Numbered from the stretch's first letter, positions 41,012 through 49,661 are shown. The stretch: 64,000 bases of DNA from Bradyrhizobium sp. MOS003 (GCF_003020125.1 NZ_PYFW01000007.1:62001-126000); one strand, 5' to 3'. Translations and numbers: made by a program. Notes: generated by a model from the sequence alone, not told the origin.

Positions 41012-41799
41012 CGGGGCGCTCCGATGCTCCGGGTGGTGTTAGGATCCCTCGTCCGGGTCCGCGCGAAGAGGCGCGGCAGCAGCATCGGAACGCGGCGGCG
41101 ATACTGCCGATAGCTCTCCCCGAACTCCGCGATCAGATCCCGCTCTTCGAACTGCAACGCGGCCAGGATATAGGCGGTGTTCGCGAGCGCGAACAGCAGA
41201 TGGCCGGCGGTCATCTCGGGCGTGGCCCAGAATGCGAGGAGGAAGCCCAGCATGATCGGATGCCGCACGATCTTGTAGAGCAGCGGCGTCTTGAAGGACG
41301 GCCCCTGCGGCTCGGTCCCGCGCAACTCCGCGAGGGCCTGACGCAGGCCGAACAGGTCGAAATGATCGATCATATGGGTGGAGGCGAATGCGATCAGCCA
41401 GCCGAGCCAATGGATGCCGGTCAGCAACCACGCCACGATTCCGGCGGTCTGCCAGATCGGTGCCGGGATCGGACGCCACTGCCAGAACAGCAGGAGGAGA
41501 ATGAGGCTGGAGAGCAGCACGTAGGTGCTGCGCTCGCAGGCCACGGGAAGGACCCTGGTCCACCAGCGTTTGAAGGCCGGGCGCGCCATGACGCTGTGCT
41601 GGATGGCAAACAGGCTCATCAGCAGCAGGTTGACGACGATGGCTTCGGTCACATTCGAGGGGCTGCCGACGTCGAAGGGTAGATCGATCGACTTGGGTAC
41701 GACATAATTGCCGACGAAACCGAGAGCATAGAGGAAGGACACCGTGAATACGGCATAGCTCACGATTGCGTAGAGCAGGATTGCGAGGCGCGAGAACAT
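41008..41799 (-). CDS. mddA: MddA-like methanethiol S-methyltransferase (NnrU/ICMT family)
   Basis: 263 residues from the ATG at 41799, with an AGGAAAA site. Five to six hydrophobic helices and the family blocks FAIQHSVMARPAFKRWWTR (about 73-91), THMIDHFDLFGLRQ, and PLLYKIVRHPIMLGFLLAFW near 195, matching MddA enzymes that methylate methanethiol to dimethyl sulfide with SAM. I recall mddA genes assigned in Bradyrhizobium. Other ICMT-like substrates cannot be excluded. First gene of a coupled operon with a LuxR-type regulator and an oxidoreductase. Confidence 0.82.
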   Translation of the reverse strand: MFSRLAILLYAIVSYAVFTVSFLYALGFVGNYVVPKSIDLPFDVGSPSNVTEAIVVNLLLMSLFAIQHSVMARPAFKRWWTRVLPVACERSTYVLLSSLILLLLFWQWRPIPAPIWQTAGIVAWLLTGIHWLGWLIAFASTHMIDHFDLFGLRQALAELRGTEPQGPSFKTPLLYKIVRHPIMLGFLLAFWATPEMTAGHLLFALANTAYILAALQFEERDLIAEFGESYRQYRRRVPMLLPRLFARTRTRDPNTTRSIGAPR

Positions 41800-41946
41800 G
41801 GTTTTTCCTATTGTGCCTGATCCGGGGGTGCCGCATGCAGAGCGCGAAGCGGTCGCCTGCGAGCGGGTGCGATCCGGGCCGATGGCTACCGCGGCGCCGT
41901 CCCCTGTGCGTCCCCTGGGGACGCCCCGGAGGGAGAGAGGATTTCC

Positions 41947-43509
41947 ATGACGGCCTTCTCGCTGGAGACATTCGGGTTCCCGGAGGTCCATGCCGACGGC
42001 CGTCCGATCAAGTTGAACCTGCGCAAGGGTCTTGCGCTGCTGGTCTATCTCGCGGAGGCCAAGGCTGCGGTCGCGCGCGAAATCATTGCCACGGTGCTCT
42101 GGCCCGAGACCGATCGGGAGACGGGCCTTGCGCGGTTGCGGCGGCTGCTTCATCGCGTCGAACTCGCGCTCGGCCAGCCGGTGTTCGAGACCGACCGCAC
42201 CAGCGTGCGCTGGTCTCCGGCGGTCGTGCTCAAGGTCGATGCGCATTCATTCGAGAGTGCCTGCGACCGCGGCGACTTCGACGAAGCCTGCGCGGTTTAT
42301 CGCGGCGACTTCCTGGCGGGCTTTGCTCTCGACGATGGCCCTGAATTCGACGATTGGGCGTTCTTTCGCCGCGAGGCGCTGAGGGGCCGCCTGATGCACG
42401 CGCTGGAGCGTCTGGTGCAGGACAGGAATGCCGCCGGCGACCATTTTGCCGCGGCCGCGCATGCGGGACGCCTGTCTGAACTCGATCCACTCAGCGAGGT
42501 CTATGGCCGACATCTGATCCGCAGCCTTCTGCTGGCAGGCGACCGCAGCGCGGCGGAGCGTCATCATGCGGCCCTGACACAGCGGCTGCGGGACGAGCTC
42601 GGAATTACGCCGGAAGCCGAGACCGAGGCGCTCATGAGTCCTGCCGCGGCGCCGCAGGACGTTCCGCCGACGCGCTATGTGAAGGGCTCCGGCGTGCATC
42701 TGGCCTATCAGACCTACGGAAGTGGTCCGCTCGATATCCTGGTCATGCCCGGCTTCGTGTCGCATGTGGAGCGCGCCTGGGAAAGCCCTGCGAGCCGGAC
42801 GTTCCTGGCGTCGTTGATGAAGCTTGGACGGCTGATCGTTTTCGATCGCCGCGGGATCGGACTGTCCGACCGGGTCGGATCGGCACCTGGCATCGACGTC
42901 ACCGCCGAGGACATCGGCACCGTATTGCGGGCGGTGGATTCGCGCCGCGTCGTGCTGTTCGGCGCCTCCGAATGCGGGCCGGCCTGCGTCAAGTTTGCGG
43001 TCGACGAACCGCACTGCGTCGCCGGGCTCATCCTGTTTGGCGCATTGGCCAAGGGCTGCTGGTCGCAGGATTATCCGCATGCCCTGCGCGCCAGCCAGTA
43101 CGATGCGTGGAGCAAGCAACTCATCGCACAATGGGGTGGGCCGGTCGGGATCGAGACCTTTGCGCCGAGTCTGGCCGGTGATCCCCAGGCGCGCGCCTGG
43201 TGGGCCGGGCTATTGCGTGCGGCCTCCAGTCCCGGCGGCATCTCGGCCGTGCTCGAAGCCTTTCGCGACGCCGACGTGCGGCATCTCCTGGCGCAGATCG
43301 CCGTGCCGACGCTGGTGCTGCACCGGCGCGGCGACCAGGCGGTGCGGATCGCGGCCGGCCGCGACATCGCGAGCCGGATCAGTGGCGCGGAGTTCGTCGA
43401 GCTCGACGGCAACGATCATTGGTTCTTCGCAGGCGATCAGCGACCGGTGCGCGAGGCGATCAGGCGATTTACCGAGGCGTTGCCGCGGGAGGGAAAGGCG
43501 GGGCGGTAA
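41947..43509 (+). CDS. BTAD-type regulator fused to an alpha/beta hydrolase
   Basis: 520 residues. Residues about 1-95 form a winged-helix-like DNA-binding region (PEVHADGRPIKLNLRKGLAL), 95-225 a bacterial transcriptional activation domain (AFFRREALRGRLMHALERL, then a TPR-like fold), and 245-515 an alpha/beta hydrolase. Catalytic residues: Ser341 in GASECGPA (the last glycine of GxSxG is Cys), Asp463 in HRRGDQAV and His491 in GNDHWFFAGD. Such fusions may sense a ligand through the hydrolase part. It is divergent from mddA, with 147 bases between them, so it could control that operon. Confidence 0.88.
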   Translation: MTAFSLETFGFPEVHADGRPIKLNLRKGLALLVYLAEAKAAVAREIIATVLWPETDRETGLARLRRLLHRVELALGQPVFETDRTSVRWSPAVVLKVDAHSFESACDRGDFDEACAVYRGDFLAGFALDDGPEFDDWAFFRREALRGRLMHALERLVQDRNAAGDHFAAAAHAGRLSELDPLSEVYGRHLIRSLLLAGDRSAAERHHAALTQRLRDELGITPEAETEALMSPAAAPQDVPPTRYVKGSGVHLAYQTYGSGPLDILVMPGFVSHVERAWESPASRTFLASLMKLGRLIVFDRRGIGLSDRVGSAPGIDVTAEDIGTVLRAVDSRRVVLFGASECGPACVKFAVDEPHCVAGLILFGALAKGCWSQDYPHALRASQYDAWSKQLIAQWGGPVGIETFAPSLAGDPQARAWWAGLLRAASSPGGISAVLEAFRDADVRHLLAQIAVPTLVLHRRGDQAVRIAAGRDIASRISGAEFVELDGNDHWFFAGDQRPVREAIRRFTEALPREGKAGR

Positions 43510-43518
43510 CCAGATTTT

Positions 43519-43612
43519 GTAGGGTGGGCAAAGAGAAGCGTGCCCACCGTCTTCGAGCGATCGGGATCAGAAGTGGTGGGCACGGCGCTGCGCGCCTTTT
43601 GCCTACCCTACG
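43519..43612. repeat. Palindromic repeat (GTAGGGTGGGCAAA type)
   Basis: GTAGGGTGGGCAAAGAGAAG at the left and CCTTTTGCCTACCCTAC at the right form inverted ends; internal GCGTGCCCACC / GTGGTGGGCACG form a second stem. It is the gene-spacer element commonly read as GTAGGGTGGGCAAAGCGAAG in Bradyrhizobium. It lies between convergent genes. Confidence 0.75.
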
Positions 43613-43616
43613 AAAC

Positions 43617-44294
43617 CTACACCGCCTCGAGCTGATCCGCCGCGCGCTTCTTCTTTGCCTTGGATTGACCGAGCAGGGGGCCGGCCGTGAGCGCCGCCGT
43701 ATCTGCCACGCCGGGATCACGCGAGATCATCGCAGCGACGATCGCGCCATCGATCAAGAGGCCAAGCTGGTGGGCAAGTACCGCGGGTTCGCTCGAGCCG
43801 AGCTCGCCGGCGAGCTTCTCGATGTGGCCAAGCACGATCTTCTTGTGCTTCAGCGCGATGTTGCGGAACTGCTTGGCGTCCTTGTCGTGCTCGCCGACCG
43901 CGTTGATGAAGGGGCAGCCGTAGAAGCGCTCTTCGGCAAACCAGCTCTTCAGGGCCGGGAAGATGCGCGTGAGTTTCGCCTGTGCATCGCCGCCACCGTC
44001 TTCCATGGCAGCGATGAACCATTCGCGCCATTGCTTGCCTTCGCTTTCCAGCACCGCGTTGACGAGATTGGTCTTGGAGCCGAACAGTTTGTAGAGCGTG
44101 GTTTTCGCGGTGCCGGCTTCCTCGATGATCGCATCGATGCCGGTGGCGTTGATCCCGTTCTTGCAGAACAGATGTGAGGCGGCGCTGAGCAGGCGCCCGC
44201 GCGCGGATTCGTCGTCGCCAGCGCCTGAATGCGGCGCGTTCTTTTTCGACGACACCTTGTTGAGTGAGGGCTTGTTCAGTGAAGGCTTGGCCAT
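43617..44294 (-). CDS. TetR-family repressor of the cyanate/OsmC cluster
   Basis: 225 residues. The basic N-terminal tail repeats SLNK (MAKPSLNKPSLNKVSSKK), from a 15-base near-duplication in the DNA. HTH about 30-75 with GINATGIDAIIEEAGTAKTTLYKLFGSKTNLV, then the ligand-binding helices; the YGCPFINAV segment near 125 is typical of a TetR subgroup found next to OsmC-like genes. Divergent from the cluster it probably represses, with a candidate operator at 44492. Confidence 0.9.
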   Translation of the reverse strand: MAKPSLNKPSLNKVSSKKNAPHSGAGDDESARGRLLSAASHLFCKNGINATGIDAIIEEAGTAKTTLYKLFGSKTNLVNAVLESEGKQWREWFIAAMEDGGGDAQAKLTRIFPALKSWFAEERFYGCPFINAVGEHDKDAKQFRNIALKHKKIVLGHIEKLAGELGSSEPAVLAHQLGLLIDGAIVAAMISRDPGVADTAALTAGPLLGQSKAKKKRAADQLEAV

Positions 44295-44468
44295 GGCTGC
44301 AACTTAATCGCAGCCGCGCGGTATCATCAAGCCGCATCTGCTCCGCGCCAAAAAGATTCGCATCGGCGGTCTCATCTGCTTCGCCTTTGAGCAGAGCGCG
44401 GCTGATCAATCCGCAGGCAGCCATCGCTAAGCGGCTCCAAGGCCTCGCATTTCGCTTTCAGCCTGCTC

Positions 44469-44484
44469 TGGCACGCTCCATGCA
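44469..44484 (+). promoter_or_regulatory. Sigma-54 (RpoN) -24/-12 promoter of the cyanate cluster
   Basis: TGGCAC-GCTCCA-TGCA has GG and GC separated by exactly 10 bases and matches the consensus TGGCAC-N5-TTGCA at all positions except one T. It lies about 55 bases before the OsmC start. No enhancer-binding-protein site was identified. Confidence 0.72.
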
Positions 44485-44491
44485 AGGAAAC

Positions 44492-44505
44492 AGACCGTTC
44501 GGTAT
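44492..44505. promoter_or_regulatory. Candidate TetR-family operator at the transcription start
   Basis: AGACCGTTCGGTAT contains the ACCG..CGGT dyad seen in many TetR-type operators. It sits about 10-20 bases after the -12 element, i.e. over the expected start site, where a bound repressor would block sigma-54 polymerase. Confidence 0.55.
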
Positions 44506-44536
44506 CCTGCCGCTTTCCACTTCTGCCAGGGAGAAG

Positions 44537-45082
44537 ATGATGACTGCCGTCGTTCAAAAGACAGTACTGACGGGGTGCCTAGCGCCCATCGACAAGAATG
44601 GCCTCGAGCAACTGATCGCGAGCGGCAAAGCCAATCCGAAGGTCGTCAAGACCTTGAAGTGCAAGACGGTCGCGGAAGGAAAATTCCGCCATGCCAACTA
44701 CATCCGCAACCTGCCGCCCTATATCGTCGACGAGCCGCCCGGGCTGCTGGGCGACGACACCGCGCCCAACCCATCGGAAGCCTCGCTCGCCGCGCTCGGC
44801 TCATGCCTTGCCGTCGGCCTGCATGCCAACGCCGTGCATCGCGGCTGGATCGTCAACAAGCTCGAGCTCGAGCTCGAAGGCGACCTCAACATCACCGCGG
44901 TCTGGGGCACCGGCGATACCTCGGACAAACCGGTCGGCTTCACCGACGTGCGGGTCAAGGTCGACATGGAATGCGAGGGCATCTCACAGGACGAGATCAA
45001 CGCGCTGGTCGCCCATGTGAAACAATGGTCGCCGGTGGCCAATACCTTCACACGTCCGGTCAATCTCGAGGTCGGCATCTAG
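44537..45082 (+). CDS. OsmC-family protein
   Basis: 181 residues (ATG pair at 44537/44540; the second has better spacing to GGGAGAAG). OsmC fold with the peroxidatic-type Cys in LAALGSCLAVGLHANAV (about residue 93) and a second Cys in VDMECEGIS (about 139). OsmC-like proteins reduce organic hydroperoxides or bind/transfer sulfane sulfur. First gene of the cyanate cluster. The extra N-terminal Cys14 and Cys42 are unusual and might take part in thiol chemistry. Confidence 0.87.
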   Translation: MMTAVVQKTVLTGCLAPIDKNGLEQLIASGKANPKVVKTLKCKTVAEGKFRHANYIRNLPPYIVDEPPGLLGDDTAPNPSEASLAALGSCLAVGLHANAVHRGWIVNKLELELEGDLNITAVWGTGDTSDKPVGFTDVRVKVDMECEGISQDEINALVAHVKQWSPVANTFTRPVNLEVGI

Positions 45083-45117
45083 CTGACAGCAACCAGGACA
45101 AGGTGCGGGAGACGATC

Positions 45118-46251
45118 ATGGGTTCACTGGCTTTATCGCGGGCCGAGGTTTTGGATCAGCCCGCACCGTCCATTGCAGGGGAGGTGGCGCGGATCGCAAG
45201 AGAGCAACTCGCGCCCCTCGCGGCCGGCATCGACGACGGCTCGGTCTATCCGGCCGAGGTGTTGCGCAAATTCGGCGAAATCGGCGCCTGGGGCAGTCAC
45301 GTGCCCCACGAAGGTCCAGCCGATCTGCGCTGCGCGATCCAGGCGATGGCCGCGATCGGCGAGGTCTGCGGCGCCACGGCCTTCATGGCCTGGTGTCAGA
45401 ACACGCTGGTCTGGTACGCGGCGAATTCCACCAACGTAAGGCTCGCCAAGCGTTTCGGCGATGGCTTCTCGACCGGCCGGGTGCTCGGCGGCACCGGGCT
45501 TTCCAACCCGATGAAGAGCTTTTTCGGCATCGAGAAGCTGAAACTTAAGGGGCGCAAGGTCGAAGGCGGCTACATCGTGCGGGGCGCGCTGCCCTGGGTC
45601 TCCAATCTCGGCCCCGATCATTATTTCGGCACCATCTTCGAGCGCGAGGATGATCAGGGCATCGCAGGCGGCGAGCCCGGCACTGTCATGTTCCTGGCCG
45701 ACTGCTCCGATCCCGCGATCACGCTGACGCCGTGCAAGCCGTTCATGGCGATGGACGGCACCGGCACCTATGGCGTGCAGTTTCGCGACGTCTTCGTGCC
45801 GGATGAGCTGATCCTGGCCGATCCCGCCGGCCCCTTCGTCAAGAAGATCCGCGCGGGCTTCATCCTGCTGCAGGCCGGCATGGCGCTTGGTCTCATTAAG
45901 GATTGCATCAACATCATGGACGAGGTGGATAGCCCGCTCGGCCACATCAACCGCTATCTGCCGCAGCAGCCGGTGCATTTCCGCGATCTCGCCGCCGAGC
46001 TCGAAACCGAGACCATGGCGCTGGCGCGCGATCCCTACAACGAGGACGACACCTACTGGCGCAAGGTGATCGCGCTGCGGCTCCGCGCCGGCGACGCCAG
46101 CGTCGCGGCGGCGCATGCGGCGATGCTGCATTGTGGCGCACGCGGCTACCTCAAGAGTCACCGCGCGCAGCGACGGCTGCGCGAGGCCTATTTCGTCGCG
46201 ATCGTCACGCCGGCCACCAAGCAGCTGCGCAAGATGCTCGCCGATTGCTGA
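45118..46251 (+). CDS. Acyl-CoA dehydrogenase-like flavoprotein
   Basis: 377 residues. The three-part ACAD fold is visible: N-terminal helices (LRKFGEIGAWGSHVPHEGP), the middle FAD-contacting region (TGLSNPMKSFFGIEKL, then GALPWVSNLGPDHYFG) and C-terminal helices. The expected CoA-enzyme catalytic Glu position is not obvious, and the length is short, so it may be a DszC/monooxygenase-like or other acyl-CoA dehydrogenase relative. GGGAGA precedes the ATG. It lies 35 bases after OsmC in the same operon; role in cyanate or sulfur metabolism unknown. Confidence 0.8.
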   Translation: MGSLALSRAEVLDQPAPSIAGEVARIAREQLAPLAAGIDDGSVYPAEVLRKFGEIGAWGSHVPHEGPADLRCAIQAMAAIGEVCGATAFMAWCQNTLVWYAANSTNVRLAKRFGDGFSTGRVLGGTGLSNPMKSFFGIEKLKLKGRKVEGGYIVRGALPWVSNLGPDHYFGTIFEREDDQGIAGGEPGTVMFLADCSDPAITLTPCKPFMAMDGTGTYGVQFRDVFVPDELILADPAGPFVKKIRAGFILLQAGMALGLIKDCINIMDEVDSPLGHINRYLPQQPVHFRDLAAELETETMALARDPYNEDDTYWRKVIALRLRAGDASVAAAHAAMLHCGARGYLKSHRAQRRLREAYFVAIVTPATKQLRKMLADC

Positions 46252-46298
46252 GCTTAACCGAGTCCCCCCAAGACCCCAACCTCAACGGAGAGGCTGCC

Positions 46299-47177
46299 AT
46301 GACTGACGTTCTGATCACTGCCGTCGAACTTGCCGATCTCTTGAAGCTAGAGCCGTGTGTCGTCATCGACACCCGCAATCCCGACGCCTATGCCGCTGGG
46401 CATCTCCCCAACGCCGTCAATGTGCACGAGATATTCACGTTCCTCGCGACCTCGACGCCGGAGGGCATGGCCGAACTGAAGACGAAGTTCGCGGATGCCT
46501 TCGGTGCTGCGGGTCTGTCCGGCAAGGAAACGGCCGTGATCTACGAGCAGTCGATGAATTCCGGCTTCGGCCAGTCTTGCCGCGGCTACTACCTGCTCAC
46601 CATGCTCGGTTATCCCAAGGTGAAGGTGCTGCATGGCGGCTTCGATGCCTGGTCGGCCGCGGGCTTCCCGGTGACGAAGGATGTCCCGATGCCGGCCAAG
46701 GCTTCGTTCGCGATCGTGCCCGAGGCGGGTGAGATCCTGATCGATGCCAAGACCATGCTGGCTGCGGTCGGCAAGCCCGGCGTCGCCATTCTCGACGTGC
46801 GCGATGTCGACGAGTGGATCGGCGACAGCTCGTCGCCCTACGGCAAGGATTTCTGCCCGCGCAAGGGCCGCATCCCCGGCGCGGTCTGGCTGGAATGGTA
46901 TCGCATGATGAAGCCGACGGCCGAAGGCCCGCGCTTCAAGTCCAAGGACGAGATTCTGGCGGAATGCGCCACCGTCGGCATCTCGACGACCACGCCGGTC
47001 TATCTCTACTGCTTCAAGGGGGCGCGCGCCTCGAACACGTTCCTGGCGCTGAAGAATGCCGGCGTGAAGGACGTGCGGATGTATTTCGGCTCCTGGAACG
47101 AATGGTCGCGTGACCCTTCGCTGCCGATCGAGCAGGGGCTGCCGGTGGCTGCCCAGGTAACAGGCAAGGCGGCATAG
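46299..47177 (+). CDS. Two-domain rhodanese (thiosulfate/3-mercaptopyruvate sulfurtransferase)
   Basis: 292 residues with two rhodanese domains (about 5-130 and 145-285). The active Cys238 lies in the second domain in YCFKGARASNT; the first has YEQSMNSGFGQ in that place and is structural. The loop CFKGAR is closer to thiosulfate:cyanide sulfurtransferases than to the CGSGVTA of 3MST. It transfers sulfane sulfur from thiosulfate to cyanide or other thiophiles. GGAGAGG precedes the ATG. In an operon with cyanase it may link thiocyanate/cyanide and cyanate metabolism. Confidence 0.9.
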   Translation: MTDVLITAVELADLLKLEPCVVIDTRNPDAYAAGHLPNAVNVHEIFTFLATSTPEGMAELKTKFADAFGAAGLSGKETAVIYEQSMNSGFGQSCRGYYLLTMLGYPKVKVLHGGFDAWSAAGFPVTKDVPMPAKASFAIVPEAGEILIDAKTMLAAVGKPGVAILDVRDVDEWIGDSSSPYGKDFCPRKGRIPGAVWLEWYRMMKPTAEGPRFKSKDEILAECATVGISTTTPVYLYCFKGARASNTFLALKNAGVKDVRMYFGSWNEWSRDPSLPIEQGLPVAAQVTGKAA

Positions 47178-47194
47178 AACCTGCATGTTTCCAA

Positions 47195-47225
47195 TGGCCC
47201 GGCTGCGCAAGCCACAGCCGGGCCA
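47195..47225 (+). other. Intercistronic hairpin between rhodanese and cynA-like genes
   Basis: TGGCCCGGCTG pairs perfectly with CAGCCGGGCCA (11 bp, 9-base loop) 18 bases after the rhodanese stop. No T run follows, so it is more likely an mRNA-stability or processing element than a terminator. Confidence 0.6.
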
Positions 47226-47295
47226 CGATGGAATTTTGACCTGACGCGGCGGACAACGGCGTCCGCCGGACGGTGTGACAAAGGGGCGCAGCAGC

Positions 47296-48675
47296 ATGTC
47301 CACGTTCGACGATCCGTTTGATGCCGGCCGCAATCTCGGGGCGGGCTGCGTTTGCGGCCAGCACCGTTCGGCTCGCGAGCACGAGCAGGCCACCGCGTTA
47401 CGCTGTGACCCCGTCGAGAGCGAGGAGAAGCGCTACGAGGGCGTCGTTGCCTCCGCGGTGATGCGCGCGATGTTTCCGCAGGATGCGGCGCGGCGCGCCT
47501 TCCTGAAATCGGTCGGCGCGTCCACCGCTCTCGCCGCGCTCTCGCAGTTCTTTCCGCTCAAGACGGCGACCGAGGTGTTTGCGCAAACCGGCACGCCCGA
47601 GAAGAAGGACCTCAAGGTCGGCTTCATTCCGATCACCTGCGCTACGCCGATCATCATGGCGGCGCCGCTTGGCTTCTATGCCAAGCACGGCCTCAATGTC
47701 GAAGTGGTCAAGACCGCCGGCTGGGCGGTGATCCGCGACAAGACCATCAACAAGGAATACGACGCCGCGCACATGCTGGCGCCGATGCCGATCGCGATCT
47801 CGCTCGGCTTGGGCGCGAACGCCATTCCCTTTGCCGTCCCTGCGATCGAGAACATCAACGGACAGGGCATCGTGCTGGCGAGCAAGCACAAGGACAAGCG
47901 CGACCCGAAGGACTGGAAGGGGATGAAATTCGCGATTCCCTTCGACTATTCCATGCACAATTACCTGCTGCGCTATTATCTCGCCGAGCACGGTCTCGAC
48001 CCCGACACCGACGTGCAGCTGCGCTCGGTGCCGCCGCCGGAGATGGTCGCGAATCTGCGCGCCGACAACATCGACGGCTTCCTCGCGCCCGACAATATCT
48101 GCCAGCGCGCGATCTATGACGGCGTCGGCTTCATGCATCTGTTGTCGAAGGAGATTTGGGACGGCCATCCCTGCTGCAGCTTCGCCGCCAGCCGCGAGTT
48201 CATCACCACCGCGCCGAACAGCTTTGCCGCGCTGACCCGCGCCATCGTCGATGCCACGGCCTACGCGTCAAAGGCGGAGAACCGCAAGCAGATCGCCGAA
48301 GCCATCGCGCCGGCGAACTACATCAACGCGCCCGTCACGGTGCTTGAGCAGGTCTTGACCGGCACCTACGCCGACGGCCTCGGCGGCGTGAAGACCGACG
48401 CCAAGCGCGTCGATTTCGATCCATTCCCCTGGCAGTCGTTTGCGGTATGGATGCTGACGCAGATGAAGCGCTGGGGCCAGATCAAGGGCGACGTCGACTA
48501 CAAGGCTGTCGCCGAGCAAGTGTATCTCGCCACCGACACCAAGAAGCTGATGACTGAGATGGGCCTATCGCCGCCTGCGAGCAGCTACAAATCGTTCGCG
48601 GTGATGGGCAAGACTTTCGATCCGGCGAAGCCGGAGGATTACGTTGCGAGCTTCAAGATCAGGAAGGCGTCGTGA
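47296..48675 (+). CDS. cynA: Periplasmic cyanate/nitrate-type ABC binding protein (NrtA/CynA family)
   Basis: 459 residues. NrtA/CmpA-type solute-binding protein: KDLKVGFIPITCATPIIMAA (about 104), a central lobe with YDAAHMLAPMPIAISLGLG, and DNIDGFLAPDNICQRAIYDGVG. A twin-arginine signal RRAFLKSVGASTALAALSQF begins at residue 66, so the protein is folded before export. Unusually, 65 residues precede the RR motif and include Cys18, Cys20 and Cys37 (AGCVCGQ); this extended n-region could bind metal or be an anchor. Cyanate is the inferred ligand because cyanase ends the operon. Confidence 0.88.
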   Translation: MSTFDDPFDAGRNLGAGCVCGQHRSAREHEQATALRCDPVESEEKRYEGVVASAVMRAMFPQDAARRAFLKSVGASTALAALSQFFPLKTATEVFAQTGTPEKKDLKVGFIPITCATPIIMAAPLGFYAKHGLNVEVVKTAGWAVIRDKTINKEYDAAHMLAPMPIAISLGLGANAIPFAVPAIENINGQGIVLASKHKDKRDPKDWKGMKFAIPFDYSMHNYLLRYYLAEHGLDPDTDVQLRSVPPPEMVANLRADNIDGFLAPDNICQRAIYDGVGFMHLLSKEIWDGHPCCSFAASREFITTAPNSFAALTRAIVDATAYASKAENRKQIAEAIAPANYINAPVTVLEQVLTGTYADGLGGVKTDAKRVDFDPFPWQSFAVWMLTQMKRWGQIKGDVDYKAVAEQVYLATDTKKLMTEMGLSPPASSYKSFAVMGKTFDPAKPEDYVASFKIRKAS

Positions 48676-48688
48676 TTATTTCGGCTCT

Positions 48689-48805
48689 CGTGTCCCGCAC
48701 GCGGCGCAGCGCGCAGCGGTGCACCGCAGATGCGGGACCCATGTCGCCGCAATGGGTTCCGGTTCTGCAGCGCGTCACTTCATGCCGCGCAGCGCCCGGG
48801 ACACG
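48689..48805. repeat. Palindromic repeat between the binding-protein and permease genes
   Basis: CGTGTCCCGCACGCGGCGCAGCG on the left and GCCGCGCAGCGCCCGGGACACG on the right are inverted ends, with an inner pair GATGCGGGACCCATG / CAATGGGTTCCGG. This resembles a REP-like element common between genes of the group. Here it lies inside the cyn operon. Confidence 0.75.
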
Positions 48806-48817
48806 GTGGAGGGTGCG

Positions 48818-49657
48818 ATGACATCCTCCCTCCGTCTCCGTGCCGGCCTCGTGTCCATCGTGCTGCTCGCTGCGTTCCTCGGCGTCTGGCATCTGGCCAC
48901 GCGGTCGACCAGCGCCACGACGACGATGAGCCCCGAATACGCCAAGTTGATGGGCCTGACGGCGACGCAGGGCAAATCGGCGATGCCCGGGCCGCTCGAT
49001 GTCGGCGCCAAGCTCTGGGAGCATCTGCGGCGTCCGTTTTACGACAACGGGCCGAACGACAAGGGCCTCGGCATCCAGCTCGGCTATTCCATTGCGCGTG
49101 TCGGGCTCGGCTATCTGCTCGCGGTGCTTGTCGCCATCCCGCTCGGCTTTCTGATCGGCATGTCGCCGCTGCTCAGCAAGGCGCTCGATCCCTTCATTCA
49201 GGTGCTGAAACCGATCTCGCCGCTGGCCTGGATGCCGCTGGCGCTCTACACCATCAAGGATTCCTCGATCTCGGCAATCTTCGTCATCTTCATCTGCTCG
49301 ATCTGGCCGATGCTGCTCAACACGGTGTTCGGGGTTGCCAGCGTTCGCAAGGAATGGATCAACGTCGCGCGCACGCTCGAGGTCGGCACCGTCAGGCGCG
49401 CCTTCACCGTGATCCTTCCCGCGGCGGCGCCGACGATCCTGACCGGCATGCGCATCTCGATCGGCATCGCCTGGCTCGTGATCGTCGCCGCCGAGATGCT
49501 CGTCGGCGGTACCGGCATCGGGTATTTCGTCTGGAACGAGTGGAATAACCTCTCGATCACCAACGTCATCATCGCGATCCTGCTGATCGGGATCGTCGGC
49601 ATGCTGCTCGACCAGATCCTCGCGCGCTTCACGCGCATGGTCACGTTTCCGGAGTAG
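48818..49657 (+). CDS. cynB: ABC transporter permease (NrtB/CynB-like)
   Basis: 279 residues from the ATG at 48818 with a GGAGGG site; an in-frame earlier start falls in the repeat. Six hydrophobic helices: about 8-26 and five more from 88 to 270. The EAA-type loop is RTLEVGTVRRAFTVILPAAAPTILTGMRISIG (about 185-215). It forms the membrane channel of the importer with the neighbouring ATPase. Confidence 0.92.
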   Translation: MTSSLRLRAGLVSIVLLAAFLGVWHLATRSTSATTTMSPEYAKLMGLTATQGKSAMPGPLDVGAKLWEHLRRPFYDNGPNDKGLGIQLGYSIARVGLGYLLAVLVAIPLGFLIGMSPLLSKALDPFIQVLKPISPLAWMPLALYTIKDSSISAIFVIFICSIWPMLLNTVFGVASVRKEWINVARTLEVGTVRRAFTVILPAAAPTILTGMRISIGIAWLVIVAAEMLVGGTGIGYFVWNEWNNLSITNVIIAILLIGIVGMLLDQILARFTRMVTFPE

Positions 49658-49661
49658 GGGC

